Assembly: GCA_002491605.1 (NCBI GenBank) | Contig: DKWG01000054.1 | Coordinates: forward strand, 1 to 5,316 | Length of the DNA: 5,316 bases | From: Ruminococcus sp. UBA7158 | GTDB lineage: Bacteria > Bacillota > Clostridia > Oscillospirales > Ruminococcaceae | Reading direction: 5' to 3' | Shown: positions 1-5,316 of the stretch, in pieces | How the letters are laid out: the number at the start of each line of letters is the position of its first letter | Position numbering within the stretch: the stretch's first letter is position 1 | Translations under genes and position numbers: made by a program | The notes under the pieces: generated by a model | What the model was told of the DNA's origin: nothing | Databases searched by the model: none | The model's input: only the letters and a program-made list of their open reading frames with translations

Positions 1-2393
1 CTCACATCATTGACTAAAGGACAATATCCGTAAGGAGCCTGCACCTCGACAATGGAATAGCCTTTGCCGTAAGGCAGCTTCTCAGGAGTGACAAGCGAAC
101 CCTCTGCGTCGGTGTAAAAGGTATCAATGGTAGTAGGAGTCGGATAAGTGAAGGTCATCGTGACAAGATTTCCGTCAGGTTTGTAGATTTGGAAGCCTGC
201 ACCCGCATAAGGGATTGTCTTTCCGGTTTCTGCGTCCACCTTGACTACCTTTACATAGCTTTCAAAATTTGCATTGTTGATAAGGTAGCGGTAGGTCTGA
301 GAATCCTGAGAAATGAACACATCAAAATCCTTCATCAGCTCACGACCTTCCCAGCCCTTTGTCTGGTGAACGGTGTAAATGCCGTAAGGCATATCCTTCG
401 TCTGACCGAAACCGTTTTCATCGCAGACGATTACATCACGCTCATCGGGATCAGCGTTGCCATAGCTGCCTGCGGATTTCAGGTAGATTTCAAATTCTGC
501 TCCTTCTTCGGGTGTTTCAATATGGGTTTCTCCGTCATCCGTATGCTTAATCAAAGCGACATTGCCCTTGATAACCTGCTCGATTACATCATTGGAAGTC
601 AGATTATGCTCTATGGTATAAAGCTGCGGCTCTGCACCGATATGATGAACGGTCGGATCAAGCAGATAGCCTTCGCTCGGCTCAAGCTCTTTAATCGTCC
701 AATTATCTCCACAGATATATTCCTTGCTTGTAAACTGACCGTTTTTATCTGTATAGTACACATCTACAAGCTGCTCGCCCTTGAAAATACCGTATTTTGC
801 ACCCGCCAAAGAAGCGTCCCCCTGTGGGAGTCCCTTTTCAGCGTCGCTCTTGGTGACGGTCACAGTAAACTTCTTCAAAATATTGGTGAAGCTGCGGCTT
901 GTAACCTCTTTCCAAAGAACAGGCGCAGTCTGCTTTTCGGGAATGACATAGCGGACAGCGGTGTCCACTTCTTCAAGGGTATAAGGTGTTTTTTCGCTGA
1001 TAAGGACATTCTTAAAGGTTGCGACGCCGTTTTTATCGGTTACGGCGTATTCGTCTACGGCAATACCGGAAAGCGAAGTACCGTAAAGGTGGAAAGTCAC
1101 ACCCTCCACAAAGTTATCCTCAGAGGATTTGATAACCTGAACATCGCCACGCTTCAAAGTGTTGGAAAAGGTTACGGCAGATGTGCCGCCGCTTACAATC
1201 GTGACACGCTGCACCTTCTGCGGCTCATATTTTTCAATGCTTTCTTCTGTCACCGTATAAACGCCGGGCATAAGCTCTATATCCACCGTACCGTCTGCCT
1301 TTGTGGTAACGGTCTTGTTTACGCCGTTTCCGCTGACTGTAAAACGAATACCGTCTACTTTTCCGTCCTCCGAGTGTTTGACGATATGACCGATTCCCGT
1401 TGTCTCAGTCTTGATGTTCATATAGAAGTACACGGGATCTTCCGCACCGGATACCATTGTCTGCTTGCCGGGGTGTCCCCAAATAAGGAGATTGCCAACG
1501 GCAGTAGGAATAATTTTCTGAGCGGATACGCCGACAGCATTTTCAATCATCTTCTTAGAAGTAAAGGTGTATTCGTTGCCGTTTCGTGTAACAGTAATCC
1601 CTTTATCGGAAGTAAAATGAATGTCCGCCAAAAGGTTGTTGGTATCGGTTAAAGTCAGGCTGTAATTGTCCTGTGCCTGATTGTATTTCAGGGTATAGGT
1701 CTGTGCGCCGCCTGCCTGATTGGAAGCAAAGCTTGGAACTGTCGAATGGGTTTTCATCTGAGACAATATCCAGTTATAGCACTGCTCGGCAGGTCTGCCC
1801 TGAATCATTCGGAAATAGTTATCGCCACGAATACCGTAGCTGTTAGCCTGCAAGGTCGTAGGACTTGTTCTTAACTGCTGCTGATACTCCCAAAGGATTG
1901 TCTGCGTGGCAATCGAGAAATCGTCCTCGTTTGTGCCGTTAATCGGCGCTGTCCTTCCGGGCTGCCAGCCGTAAAGAGAGGTCAGCATAATGCCGTACTG
2001 GACAGAAACCGGGAGATTCTGAAAATAGGAGCTGTTTTTTCCGCTTGTGCTTTCATAACTGCCCCCGGCATTGTAATCCACGCCGGACTCAATACACATA
2101 AGCTGTCTTTCGCCGCTCCCGTCACGAATCATCAGCTTGGCTCTTTTTCCTCCGCCGTCATGAGAGTGAAGGCTTGTGTTTCCGTTATTATCATAAGCGA
2201 TAAAGTCATAATCGGCAGAGCGATAATAATCTCCGTCTGAGCCGAGATAGTAAGAGCCGTAATAGGCTTCTACACTTTTGCCCTCCTCGGCAGTAAAGGC
2301 AAAGGCGGACATAGGCAGAGCCATCAGACACATCACGGCAGACAAGACCGCCGCTGTCAATCGCTTTCCTTTATTTTTCAAAAAATGTTTCAT
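1..2393 (-). CDS. Secreted thioester-domain / Cna_B (SpaA-like) surface adhesin, 3' end outside window
   Basis: Reading the minus strand from ATG 2393-2391 gives 797 uninterrupted codons to the window edge; the stop lies left of base 1. Residues 1-32 form a signal peptide: Lys/Arg-rich start, hydrophobic core about 13-29, AFA cleavage site at 30-32. Residues about 34-330 look like a thioester domain, with LMCIE (Cys100), ATQTILWEY (161-169, the TQxA(I/V)W-type motif) and GKQTMV (Gln311). Cys100 and a downstream Gln, perhaps Gln311, would form the internal thioester known in this family to react covalently with surface amines. Five Cna_B-like beta domains follow, at about 333-412, 415-505, 508-611, 611-709 and 711-797+. 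Expected isopeptide residues are visible, e.g. Lys339/Glu383/Asn411 and Lys422/Glu475/Asn504. The fourth has Gln677 where Glu is expected. More repeats and a sortase signal probably lie off-window. A weak ribosome site (AAAGGA, 12 bases upstream) supports the start. No own promoter is evident. Confidence 0.93.
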   Translation of the reverse strand, partial: MKHFLKNKGKRLTAAVLSAVMCLMALPMSAFAFTAEEGKSVEAYYGSYYLGSDGDYYRSADYDFIAYDNNGNTSLHSHDGGGKRAKLMIRDGSGERQLMCIESGVDYNAGGSYESTSGKNSSYFQNLPVSVQYGIMLTSLYGWQPGRTAPINGTNEDDFSIATQTILWEYQQQLRTSPTTLQANSYGIRGDNYFRMIQGRPAEQCYNWILSQMKTHSTVPSFASNQAGGAQTYTLKYNQAQDNYSLTLTDTNNLLADIHFTSDKGITVTRNGNEYTFTSKKMIENAVGVSAQKIIPTAVGNLLIWGHPGKQTMVSGAEDPVYFYMNIKTETTGIGHIVKHSEDGKVDGIRFTVSGNGVNKTVTTKADGTVDIELMPGVYTVTEESIEKYEPQKVQRVTIVSGGTSAVTFSNTLKRGDVQVIKSSEDNFVEGVTFHLYGTSLSGIAVDEYAVTDKNGVATFKNVLISEKTPYTLEEVDTAVRYVIPEKQTAPVLWKEVTSRSFTNILKKFTVTVTKSDAEKGLPQGDASLAGAKYGIFKGEQLVDVYYTDKNGQFTSKEYICGDNWTIKELEPSEGYLLDPTVHHIGAEPQLYTIEHNLTSNDVIEQVIKGNVALIKHTDDGETHIETPEEGAEFEIYLKSAGSYGNADPDERDVIVCDENGFGQTKDMPYGIYTVHQTKGWEGRELMKDFDVFISQDSQTYRYLINNANFESYVKVVKVDAETGKTIPYAGAGFQIYKPDGNLVTMTFTYPTPTTIDTFYTDAEGSLVTPEKLPYGKGYSIVEVQAPYGYCPLVNDV

Positions 2394-2405
2394 AAAGATA
2401 TACCG

Positions 2406-2412
2406 TCCTTTC
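2406..2412 (-). promoter_or_regulatory. Ribosome binding site of the adhesin gene
   Basis: The minus strand reads GAAAGGA here, 12 bases before the adhesin ATG. The spacing is somewhat long, so initiation may be moderate. No better Met/SD pair is seen, and the signal peptide begins exactly at this ATG, which fixes the start. Confidence 0.6.
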
Positions 2413-2422
2413 GTTTTTAGGT

Positions 2423-2456
2423 ATAAAAAATCCCCCTGTCTGTTTTGACAGAGGGA
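2423..2456 (-). terminator. Intrinsic terminator after the lipoprotein gene
   Basis: On the minus strand a 10-base arm (TCCCTCTGTC), a 6-base loop (AAAACA) and a matching arm (GACAGGGGGA, one G-T wobble) are followed directly by six T residues. It begins 17 bases after the lipoprotein stop and ends about 30 bases before the adhesin ATG. It should end or attenuate transcripts from the lipoprotein gene. The little space behind it means the adhesin probably depends on read-through or on a promoter overlapping this region. Confidence 0.85.
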
Positions 2457-2473
2457 AATGGTTTGCTCACGAT

Positions 2474-3202
2474 TTAGTACAGGAAGTAAATCCGGTAACT
2501 GCCGCCTCCGAGCGGCTCTGCGTAAATCGTGAAATATTGAATTGGATTGCCGCCGTATGCCGTGATAAGTCCCGGCATAGACTGCACATAATCTTTTAAC
2601 CGTCTTTCCAAGTTAGCTCCCTGAAAATCCGGGGAAGCTGTAACAGGGGTAGACCAAGAAGCCGTATCCGGCGTTAAATCGCCGCTGTGCGTCAGCCCCA
2701 TTCCTTCACCAACCGCAATCAGTTCTGCACGGATAGCGTCGATGTCAAATTCAAAATCGTAAATAGATTTTGGCTGAGGCGGTGTTTCCTGCGGCGGTGC
2801 GCTTTCTGTCGTTTCCGTCTGAACGGGCGGTGCAGGCGGCGGAGCTTCTGTTTCGGGTGTAACTGTTGGTGTTTCGCTTTCTGTTTTCTGTGGTGGCTCG
2901 TCCTGTGGAACAGAAGTCTGTACGGCGGTCTGCTCCGGCTCTTTTGGCTTGCTGCTTTCCGTATCCCTTACTTCTGCGGTACTCTGCGTTTCGGCAGGCT
3001 CGGTGCTTTGTGTCGATTCGGGCGTTTGCTCAACCTCACTTGTTTCTTCTGTTGCCGGAAGCGTATCTGTATCGGAGGATATTTCATTACTCTCCGAAGA
3101 AGAAAACGGTTCGGGCGGATTATTCTTTGCTGTGGTACTGTTGCAGCCCATTAATCCCAAGACTAAAAGCATTGCCGTTAAAACTGCGATTCTCTTTTTC
3201 AT
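2474..3202 (-). CDS. Lipoprotein with acidic Ser/Thr/Pro/Glu-rich linker and unassigned C-terminal domain
   Basis: This 242-residue protein starts at ATG 3202-3200. The frame is open upstream to 3295, but the later start is preferred: it begins the lipoprotein signal peptide (MKKRIAVLTAML...LMGC), has AAAGGAG 10 bases upstream, and leaves a candidate promoter inside the longer frame. The lipobox LMGC puts the lipidated cysteine at residue 20, predicting anchoring to the outer face of the membrane. Residues about 21-145 are low complexity, dominated by Glu, Thr, Ser, Pro and Gln, and likely form an extended acidic stalk through the cell wall. Residues about 146-242 form a compact-looking domain with a helix-like FDIDAIRAELIAVGEGMGL segment and a beta-like aromatic end (QYFTIYAE, YRIYFLY). 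I do not recognise this domain family. The position between parB and an adhesin suggests a surface role in the mobile element. Being a secreted lipoprotein is strongly supported; its function is unknown. Confidence 0.9.
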   Translation of the reverse strand: MKKRIAVLTAMLLVLGLMGCNSTTAKNNPPEPFSSSESNEISSDTDTLPATEETSEVEQTPESTQSTEPAETQSTAEVRDTESSKPKEPEQTAVQTSVPQDEPPQKTESETPTVTPETEAPPPAPPVQTETTESAPPQETPPQPKSIYDFEFDIDAIRAELIAVGEGMGLTHSGDLTPDTASWSTPVTASPDFQGANLERRLKDYVQSMPGLITAYGGNPIQYFTIYAEPLGGGSYRIYFLY

Positions 3203-3212
3203 ATCCTCCACG

Positions 3213-3219
3213 CTCCTTT
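3213..3219 (-). promoter_or_regulatory. Ribosome binding site that sets the lipoprotein start
   Basis: The minus strand reads AAAGGAG, 10 bases before ATG 3202. A second GGAGG lies only two bases from the ATG, too close to serve it well. Together with the signal peptide this favours 3202 over the upstream in-frame Met at 3295. Confidence 0.7.
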
Positions 3220-3234
3220 GCTTTTCTTTTCTCC

Positions 3235-3263
3235 ATTGTAGCCGAGAATTGCGTTTTAAGCAA
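3235..3263 (-). promoter_or_regulatory. Candidate sigma-A promoter for the lipoprotein gene
   Basis: On the minus strand a -35-like TTGCTT (3263-3258) and a -10-like TACAAT (3240-3235, five of six consensus bases) are separated by exactly 17 bases. Transcription would begin near 3228, giving a leader of about 25 bases that contains the AAAGGAG site. The -35 box is weak (three of six). It implies the lipoprotein can be expressed separately from parAB. Confidence 0.5.
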
Positions 3264-3295
3264 CGGTGCGAAATGAAGGCGGCTTTGACTGCCAA

Positions 3296-3354
3296 GACAG
3301 ATATACTTTTTGAGATAGCTTGAATGAGTGAGATAGTATTTTTTTCTCGGATAG
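3296..3354. repeat. Short GATAG motif at 18-base intervals between parB and the lipoprotein gene
   Basis: GATAG occurs at 3314-3318, 3332-3336 and 3350-3354, exactly 18 bases apart, and the variant GACAG sits one further period away at 3296-3300. Two copies share the longer TGAGATAG. Sequence between the cores is not conserved. It could be a binding-site array for a DNA-binding protein, or chance in an AT-rich spacer. The rest of the gap 3203-3413 holds only the candidate promoter and ribosome site; no further gene was found in it. Confidence 0.3.
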
Positions 3355-3413
3355 TCAGGTAGTAATCAAGGGGTTAGAGTGTGAGGAAGGGGAAAGTAAA
3401 AAGCATACTCCGC

Positions 3414-4355
3414 CTATCTGCTGTCACGGTCGGCACGGTTTTTCATAACCCTGCCGTAATGCTCCAATGCCTTGCAGATATATTCCTCCGTCTGATTAAG
3501 CGGAACGCTTTTCGGAATCAGGCTCCGCACCTTATCCCCACGCAGTATGATTTTTTCACGCTGGTTTGGTTTTTCCTCGCTCATAATCGCCTGTACCGCT
3601 TCGGTGGTCAGCTTCCCTTCGTTAAAAAACTTTCGCATACGGATTGTCTGGTCGTGTGAGGGTGTGCAGTCGTTTAAGTCGATTTCGTCCACTACATCAC
3701 GCTGGCAGTCCTCATCGAGATACGAAAGCTCCACCGCAGGACGCATTTTGATTTTGCCCTCGTCAACAAGTTCAAGCAGTTCGGGGACAAGGTTTGTAAG
3801 GCGAACATAACGCTGAATTTGTGTTTGACTGTCCCCACTTTGAGAAGCAAGTTCTTCCCTCGAATAATTTTGTCCCACTGGGACTAAATTTTCTTTGCTC
3901 GGTCTGCCCGCCTGTCGTTTCATTGCTTCCAGCCGCATTTTATAGGCAAAAGCCTTCTCCGAGGGAAGTATCTGCGACCGCTGGAAATTGCTCTCTACCA
4001 TTAAAATCGTGGCTTCGTCTTTTGTCAGCTCGACAACCTCACAACGGAGCGTTTCAAATCCGGCAAGCTCGCAAGCCTTTTTTCGTCTGTGTCCTGAAAC
4101 AAGCTCATATCTGCCGTCCTCTTTCTGCCTGACGGTAGCCGGGGTAATAACGCCACGCTCCTTGATACTCTCCACAAGCTGAAACATATCCTCATCTTCC
4201 CGCACCTGAAAAGGGTGGTCGGGAAAACCGTCAATCTCAGTCAGCGGAATATCCCTGATTTTTTGCAGCTTCGCCTCGTCCCGTTCCTCTTGGGTAGAGA
4301 ACAGGTCATCGAGACTTTTCGTTGACAGAACGAAGTCGCTCTTTCTGCCTGCCAT
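3414..4355 (-). CDS. parB: ParB-family partition protein (DNA-binding CTPase type)
   Basis: This 313-residue protein is the DNA-binding partner of ParA; family members bind centromere-like parS sites and spread or clamp on DNA using CTP. The N-terminal ParB/Spo0J domain begins near residue 35 (IPLTEIDGFPDHPF) and shows GVITPATVR (68-76), the GxRR nucleotide-binding box as GHRR (88-91), and the ENxxR-like box as ESNFQRS (121-127). A helix-turn-helix follows at about 166-187 (EELASQSGDSQTQIQRYVRL). A basic GRPSKEN patch lies at 150-156. The remainder is charged and ends in a short basic tail. Length is normal for the family. The start lies inside the end of parA and is backed by a strong ribosome site, so translation is probably coupled. 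No canonical chromosomal parS (TGTTTCACGTGAAACA) was seen, consistent with an element-borne rather than chromosomal system. Assignment is firm; the target site is unknown. Confidence 0.96.
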   Translation of the reverse strand: MAGRKSDFVLSTKSLDDLFSTQEERDEAKLQKIRDIPLTEIDGFPDHPFQVREDEDMFQLVESIKERGVITPATVRQKEDGRYELVSGHRRKKACELAGFETLRCEVVELTKDEATILMVESNFQRSQILPSEKAFAYKMRLEAMKRQAGRPSKENLVPVGQNYSREELASQSGDSQTQIQRYVRLTNLVPELLELVDEGKIKMRPAVELSYLDEDCQRDVVDEIDLNDCTPSHDQTIRMRKFFNEGKLTTEAVQAIMSEEKPNQREKIILRGDKVRSLIPKSVPLNQTEEYICKALEHYGRVMKNRADRDSR

Positions 4356-5136
4356 CGGCTAACACCTCCCTTGTGAAGTCGGCATAAGCCTTAGACACCG
4401 TGCTGTTTGACTCGTAGGCGTAAATGCTCTTGCCCTTTGAGCTTACCTCTGCGGCTTTTACGGCAATGGGAATTGTCGTGCGGTAAATCCTGATATGGCT
4501 TCCGAACTGCTCCCGCAATGCGTCTACGGTGCTTTTGGCAAGGTTTGTTCTCCCGTCCACAAGGGTTAGAAGAATACCGTCAATATTTAGCTGCGGGTTT
4601 GAGTGCCGCTTCACATTGGATATGGTCGTGAGAAGCTGCGTCATTCCCTTCGCCGGAAGATACTGAGCCTGCACGGGTACAATCACGCTGTCCGCCGCTG
4701 TGAGAGCGTTCAGGGTAATCATACCGAGCGAAGGCATACAGTCTATTAGAACATAGTCGTAATTGCCTTTGATTTCACTCAGGTAGTTTTTCATTACCAT
4801 TTCTCTGCACATAGCGGTGACAAGGCTCATTTCCATTGACGATAATTCAAGATTGGACGGAACTAAATCCACGCCTTCCTCGTGCCTGAGTATGCCGCTA
4901 TACGGGTTTTCGTTCTTATCCGTAATAACGGAAAGCAGCTTATCCGAGATTGTAACGGGTAACTCGTCCGTATCCTGCCAGCCGAGACAGGTGGTTAAAT
5001 CTCCCTGCGGATCAGCGTCCACAAGGAGTACCTTTTTGCCCTGCATAGCAAGTCCGATACCGAGATTGACCGCCGTTGTGGTTTTGCCCACACCGCCTTT
5101 CTGATTGCATATCGCTATGGTTTTACAGTTTGACAT
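4306..5136 (-). CDS. parA: ParA-family (Soj/MinD-like) partition ATPase
   Basis: This 276-residue ATPase would position or segregate the DNA element by cycling on the nucleoid with ParB. The deviant Walker A motif KGGVGKTT is at 13-20, with the signature Lys13 and catalytic Lys18. The switch I-type motif DADPQG is at 40-45, and Walker B is VLIDCMPSLG at 129-138 (Asp132). The SVIVPVQAQYLPAKG segment at 150-164 is typical of the family. There is no N-terminal helix-turn-helix extension, so it is the short Soj-like or type Ib-like form, and any autoregulation would more likely need ParB. The ATG at 5136-5134 is preceded by AAAGGAGG 11 bases upstream. Its last 50 bases overlap parB in another frame, a typical partition-operon arrangement. 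All motifs are intact. The small size and the surface-protein neighbours suggest a mobile element copy. Confidence 0.98.
   Translation of the reverse strand: MSNCKTIAICNQKGGVGKTTTAVNLGIGLAMQGKKVLLVDADPQGDLTTCLGWQDTDELPVTISDKLLSVITDKNENPYSGILRHEEGVDLVPSNLELSSMEMSLVTAMCREMVMKNYLSEIKGNYDYVLIDCMPSLGMITLNALTAADSVIVPVQAQYLPAKGMTQLLTTISNVKRHSNPQLNIDGILLTLVDGRTNLAKSTVDALREQFGSHIRIYRTTIPIAVKAAEVSSKGKSIYAYESNSTVSKAYADFTREVLADGRQKERLRSVNEKSR
4364..4371 (-). promoter_or_regulatory. Ribosome binding site for parB, inside the parA coding region
   Basis: The minus strand reads GGGAGGTG about eight bases before the parB ATG at 4355. It lies within the last codons of parA and decides the parB start, placing the two genes in a 50-base overlap with probable translational coupling. 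Confidence 0.8.
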
Positions 5137-5147
5137 CTTGCGCTTTT

Positions 5148-5155
5148 CCTCCTTT
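5148..5155 (-). promoter_or_regulatory. Ribosome binding site of parA
   Basis: The minus strand reads AAAGGAGG, 11 bases upstream of the parA ATG. It is close to the ideal anti-SD complement; the slightly long spacing is acceptable for a Gram-positive host. Confidence 0.75.
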
Positions 5156-5186
5156 CGCTGTATTCATAACCGTTCTTATATAAAGT

Positions 5187-5203
5187 CGGCTATGTATCAG
5201 CCG
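5187..5203. repeat. Inverted repeat spanning the candidate parAB -10 box
   Basis: The arms CGGCT (5187-5191) and AGCCG (5199-5203) flank a 7-base spacer that contains most of the candidate -10 element. The position fits an operator for autoregulation of the partition operon. The arms are only five bases, so chance is possible. Confidence 0.35.
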
Positions 5204-5219
5204 CAGTATTTGTTCTCAA
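5191..5219 (-). promoter_or_regulatory. Candidate parAB promoter
   Basis: On the minus strand TTGAGA (5219-5214, five of six -35 consensus bases) is followed after 17 bases by TACATA (5196-5191), preceded by TGA in the extended -10 position. Transcription would begin near 5184, leaving a leader of about 48 bases before parA. The -10 box itself matches poorly (three of six), so support comes mainly from the -35 box, the spacing and the TGn. Confidence 0.4.
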
Positions 5220-5265
5220 CGCCCCCTGCGGAAAGCGATTTGCTTTGTACGGGAAGCACTAAGGC

Positions 5266-5284
5266 TACGGTGTGCTGCACCGTA
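5266..5284. repeat. Inverted repeat upstream of parA
   Basis: The perfect 7-base arms TACGGTG (5266-5272) and CACCGTA (5278-5284) flank a 5-base loop. No T-run follows on either strand, so it is not an intrinsic terminator. It could be an operator, a parS-like site or an RNA hairpin. A shorter inverted repeat, AAAGC/GCTTT (5232-5246), lies between it and the promoter. The rest of 5220-5316 shows no supportable gene. Confidence 0.4.
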
Positions 5285-5316
5285 TCATAGGGATTTCACC
5301 TCTGCCGGGTTCTCCG

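Noticed and set aside
189..1652. A 487-codon plus-strand open frame
   Set aside because: It is antisense to the adhesin. Its translation shows no recognisable domain and is rich in Cys, His and Phe, while the minus strand there encodes a signal-peptide protein with thioester and Cna_B motifs in one unbroken frame.
2445..2450. A perfect TTGACA -35-like hexamer on the plus strand
   Set aside because: It is part of the terminator stem-loop, and no -10-like sequence lies 16-18 bases downstream on that strand; no plus-strand gene follows.
3203..3295. N-terminal extension of the lipoprotein to the Met at 3295
   Set aside because: It would bury the signal peptide 31 residues in and cover the candidate promoter and ribosome site; the lipoprotein start at 3202 explains all signals.
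2687..3323. Three overlapping plus-strand open frames opposite the lipoprotein
   Set aside because: They arise from the low-complexity Glu/Thr/Pro codons of the minus-strand linker. Their products are compositionally odd (Arg/Phe/Cys- or Ser/Val-rich) and lack supporting start signals.
3385..3413. Possible terminator just after parB
   Set aside because: Only a 4-base AGTA/TACT pairing around a T-rich stretch is visible; it is too weak to call.
3381..4234. Several plus-strand frames and a 69-codon minus-strand frame across parB
   Set aside because: They are shadows in other frames of parB, which has intact ParB motifs throughout.
4817..5290. Plus-strand frames opposite parA and its leader
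   Set aside because: The first is antisense to the Walker A region of parA. The second crosses the parA start and promoter region, and its product resembles no family I know.

Overview
The window looks like part of a mobile genetic element from a low-GC Gram-positive, most likely a gut-type member of the Clostridia. Three things point there: strong AGGAGG-type ribosome binding sites, a lipobox lipoprotein with a long acidic Ser/Thr/Pro/Glu linker, and a Cna_B-type surface adhesin next to a small ParA/ParB pair. That gene combination is typical of integrative conjugative elements, but no relaxase, integrase or type IV secretion gene lies inside the window, so the element assignment is inferred. 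No rRNA, tRNA, CRISPR or IS element was seen.

All four supported genes are on the minus strand, so the biological order runs from high to low coordinates. A roughly 180-base leader (5137-5316) holds three small inverted repeats and a candidate promoter. It is followed by parA (5136-4306) and parB (4355-3414). The two overlap by 50 bases, with the parB ribosome binding site inside parA. A 211-base gap (3203-3413) then carries a candidate promoter and a short motif repeated every 18 bases. Next comes a lipoprotein gene (3202-2474) with an intrinsic terminator just after it (about 2456-2423). Last is a large secreted adhesin (2393 to beyond base 1), open at its 3' end.

The adhesin has a signal peptide, a thioester domain of the kind that forms covalent bonds with host or neighbouring-cell surfaces, and at least five Cna_B/SpaA-type isopeptide-stabilised domains. 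It is easy to miss, because it runs off the window edge and a 487-codon shadow frame lies antisense to it.

As a working picture, parAB maintains the element, for instance in a circular or replicating state, while the lipoprotein and adhesin form a cell-surface module that may mediate attachment to a host surface or to mating partners. The cooperation between these two parts is inference from gene order only.
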